Below, one piece after another: positions 33,282 to 42,368 of a DNA stretch of 64,000 nucleotides; within the stretch, counting starts at the first letter, position 1, and each line of letters opens with the position of its first letter. Below the pieces are notes generated by a model that saw only the letters and a program-made list of their open reading frames with translations, did not search any database and had not been told where the DNA came from. The position numbers were made by a program, and so were the translations under genes. This DNA comes from Pontitalea aquivivens (GTDB lineage Bacteria > Pseudomonadota > Alphaproteobacteria > Rhodobacterales > Rhodobacteraceae). The DNA lies in contig NZ_JBKFEY010000002.1 of NCBI RefSeq assembly GCF_046507575.1, forward strand, positions 372,001 to 436,000, in the 5' to 3' direction.

Positions 33282-34246
33282 TGGATTTCGCGACGCTGAT
33301 CCAGATCCTCGATTCCACCGTGCGGCTGGGTGTGCCCTTGTTGCTGGCCTGTCTGGCGGGGCTTTATTCGGAACGCGCGGGGATCTTCGACATCGGCCTG
33401 GAAGGCAAGATGCTGATGTCGGCCTTCTTTTCCGGGGCGGTGGCTGCGGTTACCGGATCGGTCTGGCTGGGGCTGGTGGCGGGTGTTGGCGGCGCGATGG
33501 CGCTGGCGGCGGTGCATGGGCTGGCCTCGATCACCTTCCGCGGCAATCAGCTGATTTCCGGGGTCGCGGTGAATTTCCTGGCCTCGGGGTTCACGGTGCT
33601 GATCGCGCAAAGCTGGTTTCAGCAGGGCGGTCGCACGCCGCAGCTGATGGGCGGTGGCCGGTTCGAACCGATCCACCTGCCGGGTGCCGAGGCGCTGCGC
33701 GATGTGCCGATCCTGGGCCCGATCTATTACGAACTGATCTCGGGGCACACGATTCTGGTCTATGTGGCCTTTGCGATGGTGCCGCTGACCTGGTGGGTGC
33801 TTTACCGCACGCGCTTTGGGCTGCGGCTGCGGGCGGTGGGGGAAAACCCGGCCGCCGTGGATACCGCAGGTATTTCCGTGGTTCGGCTGCGCTATACGGC
33901 CGTGGCGATCACCGGCTTTCTGACCGGGCTTGCGGGGGCCTATCTGGCCACTGGGCTTTCCGCCGGATTTGTGAAGGAAATGACCGCAGGGCGCGGCTTT
34001 ATCGCGCTGGCGGCGTTGATTTTCGCCAAGTGGAAGCCCTTGCCCGCGCTGGGCGCCACGATGCTGTTCGGCTTTCTGGAGGCGATCGCGAACCGCTATC
34101 AGAACGTCGATCTGGGCATCATCACCCTGCCGGTGCAGTTCATGCAGGCGCTGCCCTATATCCTGACCGTCGTCATCCTTGCCGGCTTTATCGGCAAGGC
34201 GATCCCGCCGCGCGCGGGCGGAGAGCCCTATGTCAAAGAACGCTGA
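33281..34246 (+). CDS. nucleoside ABC transporter permease 2
   Basis: A 321-residue permease (NupQ/YufQ type): ERAGIFDIGLEGKMLM near residue 28 and GFIALAALIFAKWKP near residue 241. ATG 33281 overlaps the previous stop; GTG 33278 is possible but would add only one residue. Its last 17 bases overlap the purine-nucleoside phosphorylase gene, tying transport and phosphorolysis together. Confidence 0.9.
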   Translation: MDFATLIQILDSTVRLGVPLLLACLAGLYSERAGIFDIGLEGKMLMSAFFSGAVAAVTGSVWLGLVAGVGGAMALAAVHGLASITFRGNQLISGVAVNFLASGFTVLIAQSWFQQGGRTPQLMGGGRFEPIHLPGAEALRDVPILGPIYYELISGHTILVYVAFAMVPLTWWVLYRTRFGLRLRAVGENPAAVDTAGISVVRLRYTAVAITGFLTGLAGAYLATGLSAGFVKEMTAGRGFIALAALIFAKWKPLPALGATMLFGFLEAIANRYQNVDLGIITLPVQFMQALPYILTVVILAGFIGKAIPPRAGGEPYVKER

Positions 34247-35030
34247 GCTTGCCCGTATGATCCAGTCCCGCGCGGGGGGCGAACCGCCCCGGCTGGGGCT
34301 GGTCCTGGGATCGGGGCTGGGCCATCTGGCCGATCAGGTGCAGGGCATTGCCATCCCCTATGCCGACCTGCCGGGTTTTCCGCAGGCGGGGGTGTCGGGG
34401 CACAATCCGCAGTTGGTGATCGGCAATCTGGAAGGCGTGCGCGTGGCCGTCTTTGGCGGGCGGGCGCATTACTATGAACACGGCAACCCCGCCGAGATGC
34501 GCCTGCCGCTGGAAATCCTGCGCGATCTGGGTTGCGACAGCCTGTTGCTGACCAATGCCGCCGGATCGCTGCGCGCCGATATCCCGCCCGGCGGGCTGAT
34601 GATGCTGAACGATCACATCGCATTCGCCGGCACCAACCCCCTGATCGGCGAGCCGACCGATGCGCGTTTTGTGCCGATGACTGCGGCGCATGACGCGGGG
34701 CTGCGCGCGGGCCTGGCCGCCGCCGCCCGGGCCGAGGGCGTGGACCTGCCCGAAGGTGTTTATTGCTGGTTTTCGGGTCCTTCGTTCGAAACCCCGGCGG
34801 AAATTCGTGCGGCACGCATTCTGGGCGCCGATGCCGTCGGCATGTCCACCGTGCCCGAGGTGATCCTGGCGCGCTTTCTGGGCCTGCGGGTCGCGGCGGT
34901 GTCGGTGATCACCAACATGGGCGCAGGCATGGCGGAGGAACAGATCAGCCATGAACAGACCAAGGCGGTGGCCCCTTTGGGCGCAGCGAAGCTGGAAACC
35001 GTGCTGCGGCGCTATCTGCGCGATCTGTGA
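34230..35030 (+). CDS. purine-nucleoside phosphorylase
   Basis: A 266-residue trimeric-type PNP that splits (deoxy)inosine/guanosine with phosphate to free base and (deoxy)ribose-1-phosphate. VLGSGLGHLAD (phosphate loop), GRAHYYEHG, LTNAAGSL and YCWFSGPSFETPAEIR are the family signatures. It starts inside the permease 2 gene (GGAGAG just upstream), so imported nucleosides are cleaved at once. Which purine is preferred is not readable. Methylthioadenosine phosphorylase is a relative but less likely. Confidence 0.9.
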   Translation: MSKNAELARMIQSRAGGEPPRLGLVLGSGLGHLADQVQGIAIPYADLPGFPQAGVSGHNPQLVIGNLEGVRVAVFGGRAHYYEHGNPAEMRLPLEILRDLGCDSLLLTNAAGSLRADIPPGGLMMLNDHIAFAGTNPLIGEPTDARFVPMTAAHDAGLRAGLAAAARAEGVDLPEGVYCWFSGPSFETPAEIRAARILGADAVGMSTVPEVILARFLGLRVAAVSVITNMGAGMAEEQISHEQTKAVAPLGAAKLETVLRRYLRDL

Positions 35031-35123
35031 TCGCTGATGGGCCCGGGGTTTGGCGGCGGGGGGTTTGACTCTGCCCCCCCCTGCGGGCATGACTGAACCA
35101 ACACCACCCGCGCCGGACCTGCC

Positions 35124-36041
35124 ATGCAGATCTATCTTCCCATCGCCGAGGTCGCCGTCAATGCCTTCACCGTGCTGGGGCTGGGCGGGATTGTCGGGCT
35201 TTTGTCCGGCCTGTTCGGCGTGGGGGGCGGTTTCCTGATCACCCCGCTTCTGTTCTTTATCGGGATTCCGCCCATGGTGGCGGTGGCTACGGGGGCCAAT
35301 CAGGTGGTGGCCTCATCCGTTTCGGGGGTTCTGGCGCAGTTCAAGCGCAAGGCGGTGGATGTGCCGATGGGCCTTGTGCTGCTGGTGGGGGGGCTTCTGG
35401 GATCTGCGCTGGGGGTCTGGGTGTTCAACATTCTGGCGCGGCTGGGGCAGATCGACCTGGCGGTGCAGCTGGCCTATGTGCTGCTGCTGGGGTCGATCGG
35501 GGTGCTGATGCTCCAGGAATCGCTGCGTGCGATGAACCGGGCGCGCAAGGCGACCAAACCCGTGAAGCGCCATCAGCATATCTGGGTGCACCGGCTTCCG
35601 TTCAAGGTCAAGTTCCGGGCCTCGGGGCTGTATATCTCGGTCATCCCGCCGATCCTGGTCGGGCTGGTGGTGGGGGTGCTGGCCGCGATCATGGGGGTGG
35701 GCGGCGGCTTCATCATGGTGCCCGCGATGATTTACCTGCTGGGGATGCCCACCAAGGTGGTGATCGGTACATCCCTGTTCCAGATCATCTTTACCGCGGC
35801 CTTCACCACGCTGTTGCATGCGGTCACCAACCAGTCGGTCGATGTCATGCTGGCGCTGGTGCTGATCATCGGCGGGGTGGTGGGCGCGCAGATCGGGTCG
35901 CGCATGGGCGCGCGGCTGAAGGCGGAACAGTTGCGTATCCTGCTGGCGCTTCTGGTGCTGGCGGTGGCGGGCAAGATCGCGCTGGATTTGTTGCTGCGCC
36001 CGGCGGAACTTTATTCCCTGACGGCGGGGATCGGGGCATGA
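35124..36041 (+). CDS. TauE/SafE-family permease (probable sulfite/sulfonate exporter)
   Basis: A 305-residue membrane protein with two homologous halves, each marked by a glycine-rich motif: GVGGGFLITP near residue 33 and GVGGGFIMVP near residue 192. The family (DUF81/TauE/SafE) exports organosulfur or sulfite anions; the substrate here is unknown. Its stop overlaps the start of the TIGR02186 gene, its usual partner in alphaproteobacteria. Confidence 0.88.
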   Translation: MQIYLPIAEVAVNAFTVLGLGGIVGLLSGLFGVGGGFLITPLLFFIGIPPMVAVATGANQVVASSVSGVLAQFKRKAVDVPMGLVLLVGGLLGSALGVWVFNILARLGQIDLAVQLAYVLLLGSIGVLMLQESLRAMNRARKATKPVKRHQHIWVHRLPFKVKFRASGLYISVIPPILVGLVVGVLAAIMGVGGGFIMVPAMIYLLGMPTKVVIGTSLFQIIFTAAFTTLLHAVTNQSVDVMLALVLIIGGVVGAQIGSRMGARLKAEQLRILLALLVLAVAGKIALDLLLRPAELYSLTAGIGA

Positions 36042-36793
36042 TCCGCGCGCTCGCCCTGTTGCTGTGCCTGGCGCTTCCCGCCCGCGGCGAAGAGGTGGTG
36101 GCCGGCCTCAGCCGCGACAATATCGGCATCACGGCAAGCTTTGACGGGTCCGAGATCCTGATCTATGGCGCCGTCAAACGCTTTGAGGCGCTGCCCGAAG
36201 GTCCGCCCCTTGAGGTGATCGTAACGCTGGAAGGGCCGTCCGCCGGGGTGACGATCCGGCGCAAATCGCGCGAGGCGGGGATCTGGGTCAATACCGAATC
36301 CGTGGGCATCGCCGCTGCCCCCACTTTTTATGCGGTGGCGACCTCGGGCCCGATTGGCCAGATCCTGACCCCGGAAGAGGATGTGACCCAGCGCATTTCC
36401 GTGCCGCTGGCGGTGCGCGCCTTCGCCGGTCCGCTGGAGGTTGAGGATACGCGTCCCTTTACCGAGGCGCTGGTCCGCATCCGTGAGGCCGAGGGGCTTT
36501 ACAGTCTGGCCGAAGGCCATGTGACCCTGGTCGAGGATACTTTGTTCCGGGCCGACTTCCGCCTGCCCGCCAACCTGATCGAGGGTGATTACAAGACCCG
36601 CATCTTCCTGCTGCGCGGCGGTCGTGTCGTCGATCAGCACCGCGCGGCGATCTATGTGCGAAAGGTCGGGCTGGAACGCTGGCTTTATGTCACATCGCGT
36701 AATCAGCCCGCGCTTTACGGGCTGATTGCGCTGGTGCTGGCGGTATTCGCCGGATGGGCGGCGGCGGCGGTGTTTCGGCTGATCCGGCCCTAG
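36038..36793 (+). CDS. TIGR02186 family membrane-anchored protein
   Basis: A 251-residue protein with a signal peptide (cleavage near ARG-E at 17), a periplasmic beta-rich part (SRDNIGITASFDGSEILIYGA near the N-terminus) and a C-terminal membrane helix (about 227-247). I recognise it as the conserved alphaproteobacterial family that accompanies TauE-type permeases; no biochemical role is established. Stop codons with the next, convergent gene interlock at a CTAG (36790-36793). Confidence 0.82.
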   Translation: MIRALALLLCLALPARGEEVVAGLSRDNIGITASFDGSEILIYGAVKRFEALPEGPPLEVIVTLEGPSAGVTIRRKSREAGIWVNTESVGIAAAPTFYAVATSGPIGQILTPEEDVTQRISVPLAVRAFAGPLEVEDTRPFTEALVRIREAEGLYSLAEGHVTLVEDTLFRADFRLPANLIEGDYKTRIFLLRGGRVVDQHRAAIYVRKVGLERWLYVTSRNQPALYGLIALVLAVFAGWAAAAVFRLIRP

Positions 36794-37521
36794 CCGCGCC
36801 CGACATAGGGCATGTTGGTGGCCATCACCGTCATCTGCAGCACATTCGCGCCGACCGGCAGGCTGGCCATGTGCAGCACCGATCGCGCGACATCCAGGGT
36901 TTCCATCATCGGTTCGGTGCGGATGGCGCCATCGGCCTGCAAGACGCCGGTTTCCATCCGTGCGGCCAGTTCGGTGCGCGCATTGCCCACGTCGATCTGG
37001 CCCGCGGCGATGTTGAAGGGCCGCCCGTCCAGCGCCAGTGTCCGGGTCAGCCCGGTGATCGCATGTTTGGTCGTGCTGTAGCACACCGATCCGGGCCGCG
37101 GCGCGGTGGCCGCGATCGAGCCGTTGTTGATGATCCGCCCGCCCTGCGGCGCCTGCCGGCGCATCTGGGCAAAGGCCGCGCGGGCGCACAGGAACATGCC
37201 GGTCAGGTTGACCGCGACCGAATTGGTCCAGTCTTCCAGCGGGATTTCATCGATCAGCCCGCCCTTGGGGAAAACGCCTGCATTGTTGAACAGAACGTCG
37301 ATCCGGCCAAAGCGCGCGACCGTGGCCGCAAAGGCCGCCTCGACGCTGACTGCATCGGTCACGTCGCAGCCATGCGCCAGCGCGTCCCGGCCTGCCACGA
37401 TTTCCTCCAGCAGGGATTGGCGCCGCGCCAGAAGCGCCACTTGCCATCCCGCGCCCAGTGCCGCCTCGGCCACCGCCCGCCCGATACCCGAGCTTGCGCC
37501 CGTAATAACCATCACCGTCAT
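36790..37521 (-). CDS. short-chain dehydrogenase/reductase
   Basis: A 243-residue classical SDR: cofactor motif TGASSGIG (7-14), NNAG, active Ser/Tyr/Lys in GSIAATAPRPGSVCYSTTKHA (Tyr near 152, Lys near 156). The substrate is unknown. Its stop shares CTAG with the TIGR02186 gene. The stand-alone Lrp-type gene lies just upstream on the same strand, 13 bases from this start. Confidence 0.87.
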   Translation of the reverse strand: MTVMVITGASSGIGRAVAEAALGAGWQVALLARRQSLLEEIVAGRDALAHGCDVTDAVSVEAAFAATVARFGRIDVLFNNAGVFPKGGLIDEIPLEDWTNSVAVNLTGMFLCARAAFAQMRRQAPQGGRIINNGSIAATAPRPGSVCYSTTKHAITGLTRTLALDGRPFNIAAGQIDVGNARTELAARMETGVLQADGAIRTEPMMETLDVARSVLHMASLPVGANVLQMTVMATNMPYVGRG

Positions 37522-37534
37522 CGCGCCGCCCCTT

Positions 37535-37771
37535 TCAGAATGCCTTGAAGGTCATCGTGGTCAGGGTTCGGTTGATCCCCGGAATGTCGAACAGCTTTTC
37601 GGTCAGGTAATGGCCGACATCGGCCTCTTCGGGGATATAGACCTTGGCCAGCAGGTCATATTCCCCGCTGGTGGAATACAGTTCGCTGACCACTTCGCGG
37701 TCATAGATATCATTGGCAACCTGATAGGTCTTGCCGGGCTGGCAGCGGAACTGAACGAAAACGCAACGCAT
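37535..37771 (-). CDS. stand-alone Lrp/AsnC ligand-binding (RAM) domain protein
   Basis: A 78-residue protein equal to the C-terminal effector/oligomerisation domain of Lrp/AsnC regulators, with no helix-turn-helix: MRCVFVQFRCQPGKTYQVA, then the GEYDLLAKVYIP and FDIPGINRTLTTMTF strands. ATG 37771 has GGAGG upstream; a frame extension to 37873 is not conserved-looking. Such proteins may sense amino acids or modulate full-length Lrp paralogues. Followed by the SDR gene. Confidence 0.85.
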   Translation of the reverse strand: MRCVFVQFRCQPGKTYQVANDIYDREVVSELYSTSGEYDLLAKVYIPEEADVGHYLTEKLFDIPGINRTLTTMTFKAF

Positions 37772-37896
37772 CGGGGCCTCCATCGAATTTGGCGACAGAC
37801 TAGGCCGGGGCGCGTGCGGGCGAAAGGGTCTTGTGCAGTGGTGCGCGGCGCCGGGTGATGATAAGGCTGGCACATCGCAGCAAACCGATCGTATTC

Positions 37897-38808
37897 ATGC
37901 CGATCCTTATGCCCATTCCGGCCCCGACTGTTCCGCGCCTTCTGGTGGTGGGGGGAACGGGGCGTCTGGGCGGGCTGCTGCGCCGGGCCTGGATGGCGCC
38001 CGGGGGGGCAGGGGCCCTGCGCGCGCTGCACACGGTCTGGCAGGCCCGGGACGAGGGGCAGGGCGGCGATATCCTGTTTGACCCGCTGACCGCGCCGCAG
38101 GCTTTTGCCTGTGCGGCGGCGGCGGCGGATGTGGTGTTAAACCTTGCAGGCGTGGTCAGCGGGACGCCCGATCACCTTGCCGACAACCGGCGCCTTGCGC
38201 TGGCGGCGGCGGCGGCGGCGGGCGCGGCGGGGGTTCCCCTGGTGCAGGCATCGTCCGCAGCGGTCTATGGCGCGCAGGCTGGGCCCTTGTCCGAGGATGC
38301 CCCGACCAGCCCCGCGGCCCCCTATGGCCAGGCCAAGCTTGCCGCCGAAGCGGCGCTTGATGCGCTGGCGCCCGCGGATCGGGGCCCGGCCATCGTGCAG
38401 CTGCGCATCGGCAATGTCGCGGGCGCCGATGCCCTGCTGGGCAGGCCCGCGCCGGCCGGGGGCCGCGTTCTGGACATCTTCGCCGACGGCCGCGCGCCCC
38501 GGCGCAGTTATATTGGCCCGCAGGCGCTGGCCGAGGCGCTGGCGCGATTGGTGCGGCTGCTGGCGGCGGGTATCGCGGTGCCGGGGCGGATCAACCTGGC
38601 GTTGCCCGGCGCGGTCGGCATGGATGCCCTGCTGCGCGCGGCGGGCCAGCCCTGGGTCCAGCGGCCCGCCCCCGCCGGGGCGATCCCCGAGGTGACGCTG
38701 GACGTGGCGCGCGCCCTGGCGCTTGACCTGATCCCCGAAACCCCGGCGCAGGCCACCGCGATCCTGGCCGATCTTGTCGCGCTTTCCCCGATGCAGGCCC
38801 CCGGATGA
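37897..38808 (+). CDS. NAD-dependent nucleoside-sugar epimerase/dehydratase
   Basis: An extended SDR of about 303 residues: Rossmann motif VVGGTGRLGG, SSAAVYG (active Ser) and PYGQAKLAAE with the Tyr-x3-Lys pair. The start is uncertain: ATG 37897, ATG 37909 or ATG 37858 are all in frame and none has a good ribosome-binding site. It is very alanine-rich. Overlap with the sugar transferase gene that follows points to surface polysaccharide or glycan synthesis. Confidence 0.8.
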   Translation: MPILMPIPAPTVPRLLVVGGTGRLGGLLRRAWMAPGGAGALRALHTVWQARDEGQGGDILFDPLTAPQAFACAAAAADVVLNLAGVVSGTPDHLADNRRLALAAAAAAGAAGVPLVQASSAAVYGAQAGPLSEDAPTSPAAPYGQAKLAAEAALDALAPADRGPAIVQLRIGNVAGADALLGRPAPAGGRVLDIFADGRAPRRSYIGPQALAEALARLVRLLAAGIAVPGRINLALPGAVGMDALLRAAGQPWVQRPAPAGAIPEVTLDVARALALDLIPETPAQATAILADLVALSPMQAPG

Positions 38809-39410
38809 CCATCGGCAAACGCGCCTTTGACCTTGTGTTTGCCCTGCTGCTGCTGCCGGTCCTGGCGCCGGTGATCGCGGCGGTGGGCCTGTGGATCCTG
38901 CTGGCCGACGGGCGCCCGGTCTTTTACCTGGCCGAACGCATGAAGGCGCCGGGCGAACCGTTCCTGTTGTGGAAGTTCCGCACGATGACCACGGTTGCCG
39001 CCGATGCGGGCGTGTCCGGCGGGGACAAATCGGCCCGGGTCACGCGGACGGGCCGGCTGCTGCGCCGCTATCGGCTGGATGAGCTGCCGCAGATCTGGAA
39101 CATCCTGAAAGGGGACATGAGCTTTGTCGGTCCGCGCCCGCCCCTGCGCCAGTATGTCGAGCGGTTCCCAATGCTTTATGCCCAGGTGCTGCAAAGCCGT
39201 CCGGGCGTGACGGGGTTGGCCTCGCTGGTCTATCACCGGCATGAGGAACGTATTCTGGCGGCCTGCGCCACCGCGCAGGAAACCGACGCCGCCTATTGCC
39301 GGCGCTGCGTTCCGGCGAAGGCACGGCTGGACCTGATCTATCAGAAACATCGGTCGATCTGCTTCGATCTTGTGTTGATCGGCCGCACCGTGGCGCGCGT
39401 GCTGCGCTAA
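38805..39410 (+). CDS. initiating sugar-1-phosphate transferase (bacterial sugar transferase)
   Basis: A 201-residue monotopic transferase of the PglC/WcaJ C-terminal type that moves a sugar phosphate from UDP-sugar to undecaprenyl phosphate. N-terminal membrane segment (about 8-30), then LWKFRTM, RTGRLLRRYRLDELPQ, and the GDMSFVGPRPPL active-site motif. Starts inside the epimerase gene; the following gene makes the substrate type this enzyme often uses. Confidence 0.9.
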   Translation: MTIGKRAFDLVFALLLLPVLAPVIAAVGLWILLADGRPVFYLAERMKAPGEPFLLWKFRTMTTVAADAGVSGGDKSARVTRTGRLLRRYRLDELPQIWNILKGDMSFVGPRPPLRQYVERFPMLYAQVLQSRPGVTGLASLVYHRHEERILAACATAQETDAAYCRRCVPAKARLDLIYQKHRSICFDLVLIGRTVARVLR

Positions 39411-39517
39411 GTTCCGCCGTATATTTGACAACATTCTTTTGCTGTCGGCGCCATTTGTGTAAACATTTTGTTAAGGATGTTTGGCTTTGTTCCAGTCAGG
39501 TCACAGCGGTGCGCCGG

Positions 39518-41479
39518 ATGGGCATGATAAAGACAGTGATATCCCTCAATCGGGTTCAGAAGAACGCGATCCTTCTGGTCCTTGATCTTTGTCTGGTGCC
39601 TGTGGCGCTGCTGCTGGCGCTTGCGCTGCAGTATTCGACGGTCTTTCCCGTGTCGCGGCTGATGGCCAACTGGCTGTTCATGCCGCTGCTGATGCTGGCG
39701 GCGCTGGCGCTGACGCAGGTGCTGGGCCTGCGCAAGGTGCGGCTGAAGGATTATCACATCGGCATGGTGCTGCGCACGGGCCTGCTGGCGGGGGCGATGG
39801 GGCTGTGTTCGGCGGCGCTGGCGGCGCTGGGGGGCAATCCGTTTCCGATGGCGCTGCATGTCATTTTCGCGCTGGTCTATTTCGCCTTGTTTTCGGGCGC
39901 GCGCCTGGCGCTTTTGCAGGTGCTGTTGTCGATCTATCGACGGTCGCGCGCGGTGACGCGGGTGGCGATCTATGGCGCCGGGCGCACCGGCATGGCGCTG
40001 GCATCGGCGCTGAAGGCCAAGCCCGACATCGTTGCCTATGCCTTCCTGGATGACAATGCGACCCTGCGCGGGTTGAACGTCTGTGGCCTGCCGGTTCATG
40101 CCGGGGTGCATGCCGAACGGGTGAAGGATCTGTACAAGCTGAACCGCGTGATCCTTGCGATGCCGTCGTTGTCGGAACACAAGCAGACCTATCTGTCGAA
40201 AAAGCTGGAAAGCCTGGGCCTTGAGGTGCAGACCCTGCCCGCCTTTGCCCAGCTGGTCGGCGGTGAGGCGCTGGTGGACAAGCTGTTGCCGGCGGGGCCG
40301 TCGGCGCTGCTGGCACGCGATCCGCTGCATGACCTGATCGACATGGGCTGTGGTGAATACCGCGGTGCCTCGGTGCTGATTTCGGGGGCGGGGGGCTCAA
40401 TCGGGCTGGAACTGTGCCGCCAGATCATCCGCTGTCGCCCGGCGCATCTGGTGCTGCTGGAACTGTCCGAACTGGCGCTTTACAACGCCGAGGCCGAAAT
40501 GCGCGTTCTGGCCGAACAGGCGGGGGTCGAGATTGTGCCGGTGCTGGGGTCGATCGCCGATCCGCTGCTGGTGGACAGCGTCCTGCGCGCCCACAAGGTG
40601 CAGGTGGTGCTGCATGCCGCTGCCTACAAGCATGTGCCCCTGGTCGAGGCGAACCCCCGGGCGGGGCTGGCCAACAACGTTCTGGGCACCGCGGTCCTGG
40701 CGCAAAAGGCGCGCGATGCCGGGGTGCGCCGGTTCGTTCTGGTGTCATCCGACAAGGCGGTTCGGCCGGGCAATGTGATGGGCGCGTCGAAACGGCTGGC
40801 TGAACTGATCGTGCAGGATCTGGCGCAGCGGTCGCGCGGCACGATCTTTTCCATCGTGCGGTTCGGCAATGTGCTGGGGTCCTCCGGGTCGGTGATCCCG
40901 CTGTTTCAGGAACAGATCGCCCGCGGCGGCCCGGTCACCCTGACCGATGAGGGGGTGACGCGCTATTTCATGACGATCATGGAGGCTGCGCGCCTGGTGC
41001 TTCTGGCCGGTTCCTTTGCCGAAGGCGGCGAGGTCTTTGTGCTGGATATGGGCAATCCGGTCTTCATCTGCGATCTGGCACGCCAGTTGATCGAGGCCGC
41101 CGGCTACAGTGTGCGCGATGCGGCCAATCCCGATGGCGATATCGAGATTGTCACCACCGGCCTGCGCCCGGGCGAAAAGCTGCATGAAGAGCTGATGGTC
41201 CGCAAGGGGGCCCAGACCACGGCGCACCCCAAGATCATCCGCGTGCGCGAAGATCGGCTGTCGGAACTGAAAATGGCCGCGGCCTTGCGCGATCTGCGCG
41301 AGGCGATCGATACCGGTGACGAAGGCGCGGTTCTGTCCGCGCTGGCGCGCGCCGTGCCCGATTACATGCCCCAAAGCCAGCCTGCCAGCGCCCTTGCGGT
41401 GCAGGTGGTCGACAGGTTGAAAGCCGCTGCCGTGCCGTCGCTTCAGGCCGCGGGTGTGGCAAAGGGATCGCCCGGATAG
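39518..41479 (+). CDS. FlaA1/CapD-type UDP-GlcNAc 4,6-dehydratase (polysaccharide biosynthesis)
   Basis: A 653-residue membrane-bound nucleotide-sugar dehydratase. Four N-terminal membrane helices (about 15-140), a first Rossmann segment GAGRTGMA (153-160), and the catalytic Rossmann domain GAGGSIG (290-296), with AAYKHVPLVE and SSDKAVRPGNVMGASK containing the S-x-D-K type active site. Produces a 4-keto-6-deoxy sugar (PglF/WbpM class). Start ATG 39518 or 39524; an upstream extension is rejected. Its 3' end overlaps truA by 37 bp, tail to tail. Confidence 0.9.
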   Translation: MGMIKTVISLNRVQKNAILLVLDLCLVPVALLLALALQYSTVFPVSRLMANWLFMPLLMLAALALTQVLGLRKVRLKDYHIGMVLRTGLLAGAMGLCSAALAALGGNPFPMALHVIFALVYFALFSGARLALLQVLLSIYRRSRAVTRVAIYGAGRTGMALASALKAKPDIVAYAFLDDNATLRGLNVCGLPVHAGVHAERVKDLYKLNRVILAMPSLSEHKQTYLSKKLESLGLEVQTLPAFAQLVGGEALVDKLLPAGPSALLARDPLHDLIDMGCGEYRGASVLISGAGGSIGLELCRQIIRCRPAHLVLLELSELALYNAEAEMRVLAEQAGVEIVPVLGSIADPLLVDSVLRAHKVQVVLHAAAYKHVPLVEANPRAGLANNVLGTAVLAQKARDAGVRRFVLVSSDKAVRPGNVMGASKRLAELIVQDLAQRSRGTIFSIVRFGNVLGSSGSVIPLFQEQIARGGPVTLTDEGVTRYFMTIMEAARLVLLAGSFAEGGEVFVLDMGNPVFICDLARQLIEAAGYSVRDAANPDGDIEIVTTGLRPGEKLHEELMVRKGAQTTAHPKIIRVREDRLSELKMAAALRDLREAIDTGDEGAVLSALARAVPDYMPQSQPASALAVQVVDRLKAAAVPSLQAAGVAKGSPG

Positions 41480-42222
41480 CCCACACCGCACAGGTAAAGC
41501 CCCTGCGGCGGGCAGACCGGCCCACAGGCGGCCCGGTCGCGGGCGTTCAGCGCGGTTTTCACATCCTCGGGCGTCCAGGCCCCGGCGCCTACGCGTTCCA
41601 GTGTGCCCACGATCGAGCGCACCTGATTGTGCAGGAACGACCGCGCCCGCAGGTGAAATCGGAACTCGCGCCCGTGGGGGATGTCCAGTTCCTCGATGCG
41701 GATTTCGTCCAGCGTCTTCAACGGCGAGGCCGCCTGACAGATCGACGACCGGAAGGTGGTGAAATCGTGGTGGCCCACCAGATGGGCGGCGCCTGCGCGC
41801 ATCGCTTCGGCGGAAAGCGGGTTCAGGACCTGCCAGACCAGGCCGCGGTCATGGGTGACGGGCGCGCGGCGCTGCAGCAGCCGGAACAGATAGCGCCGTT
41901 CCGTTGCCGAAAACCGGGCGTGAAAATCATCCCCGACCCGGGCACAGGCCAGGATTGCCACGGGGGCGGGCTTCAGATGAAAGTTCAGCGCCTCGGACAG
42001 GCGAAACGGGTCCCAGTCCCGCGTCAGATCGGCATGGGCCACTTGCGCTGTGGCATGCACGCCCGCATCCGTGCGCCCGGCGGCGGCGATGGTATGGGGT
42101 CCGGGTTCCAGCCGGGCAAGCGCGGCCTCAACCGCGCCCTGAACCGAAGGCTGCACCGCCTGGCGCTGCCAGCCGGAAAAGGGGCCCCCGTCATATTCGA
42201 TCCTGAACGCATATCTTGGCAT
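41443..42222 (-). CDS. truA: tRNA pseudouridine(38-40) synthase
   Basis: A 259-residue TruA, isomerising U38-U40 in the anticodon arm. YDGGPFSGWQRQ at the N-terminus and AAGRTDAGVHA with catalytic Asp52 are diagnostic; RARSFLHNQVRSIVG comes later. ATG 42222 gives the normal N-terminus; the frame extends upstream to 42348 without conserved sequence. It overlaps the 3' end of the convergent dehydratase gene. Confidence 0.96.
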   Translation of the reverse strand: MPRYAFRIEYDGGPFSGWQRQAVQPSVQGAVEAALARLEPGPHTIAAAGRTDAGVHATAQVAHADLTRDWDPFRLSEALNFHLKPAPVAILACARVGDDFHARFSATERRYLFRLLQRRAPVTHDRGLVWQVLNPLSAEAMRAGAAHLVGHHDFTTFRSSICQAASPLKTLDEIRIEELDIPHGREFRFHLRARSFLHNQVRSIVGTLERVGAGAWTPEDVKTALNARDRAACGPVCPPQGLYLCGVGYPGDPFATPAA

Positions 42223-42368
42223 GATCCGCCCATAGCGCGACCGCGCGGCTGGCTGCAATCCCCCGTGACGCGATGCCGGTGCCTTTGCGCGCATGGCGGG
42301 CCAGACGGGCCCTTTTCCCGGCGCCTCGGGCCGCCTATCTTGGATCAAGGGCAGAAAAGGCGGATACC

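Noticed and set aside
36790..36793. Interlocked CTAG stop codons as a regulatory feature
   Set aside because: The shared CTAG gives TAG stops on both strands, but this follows from tight convergent packing; no evidence for function.
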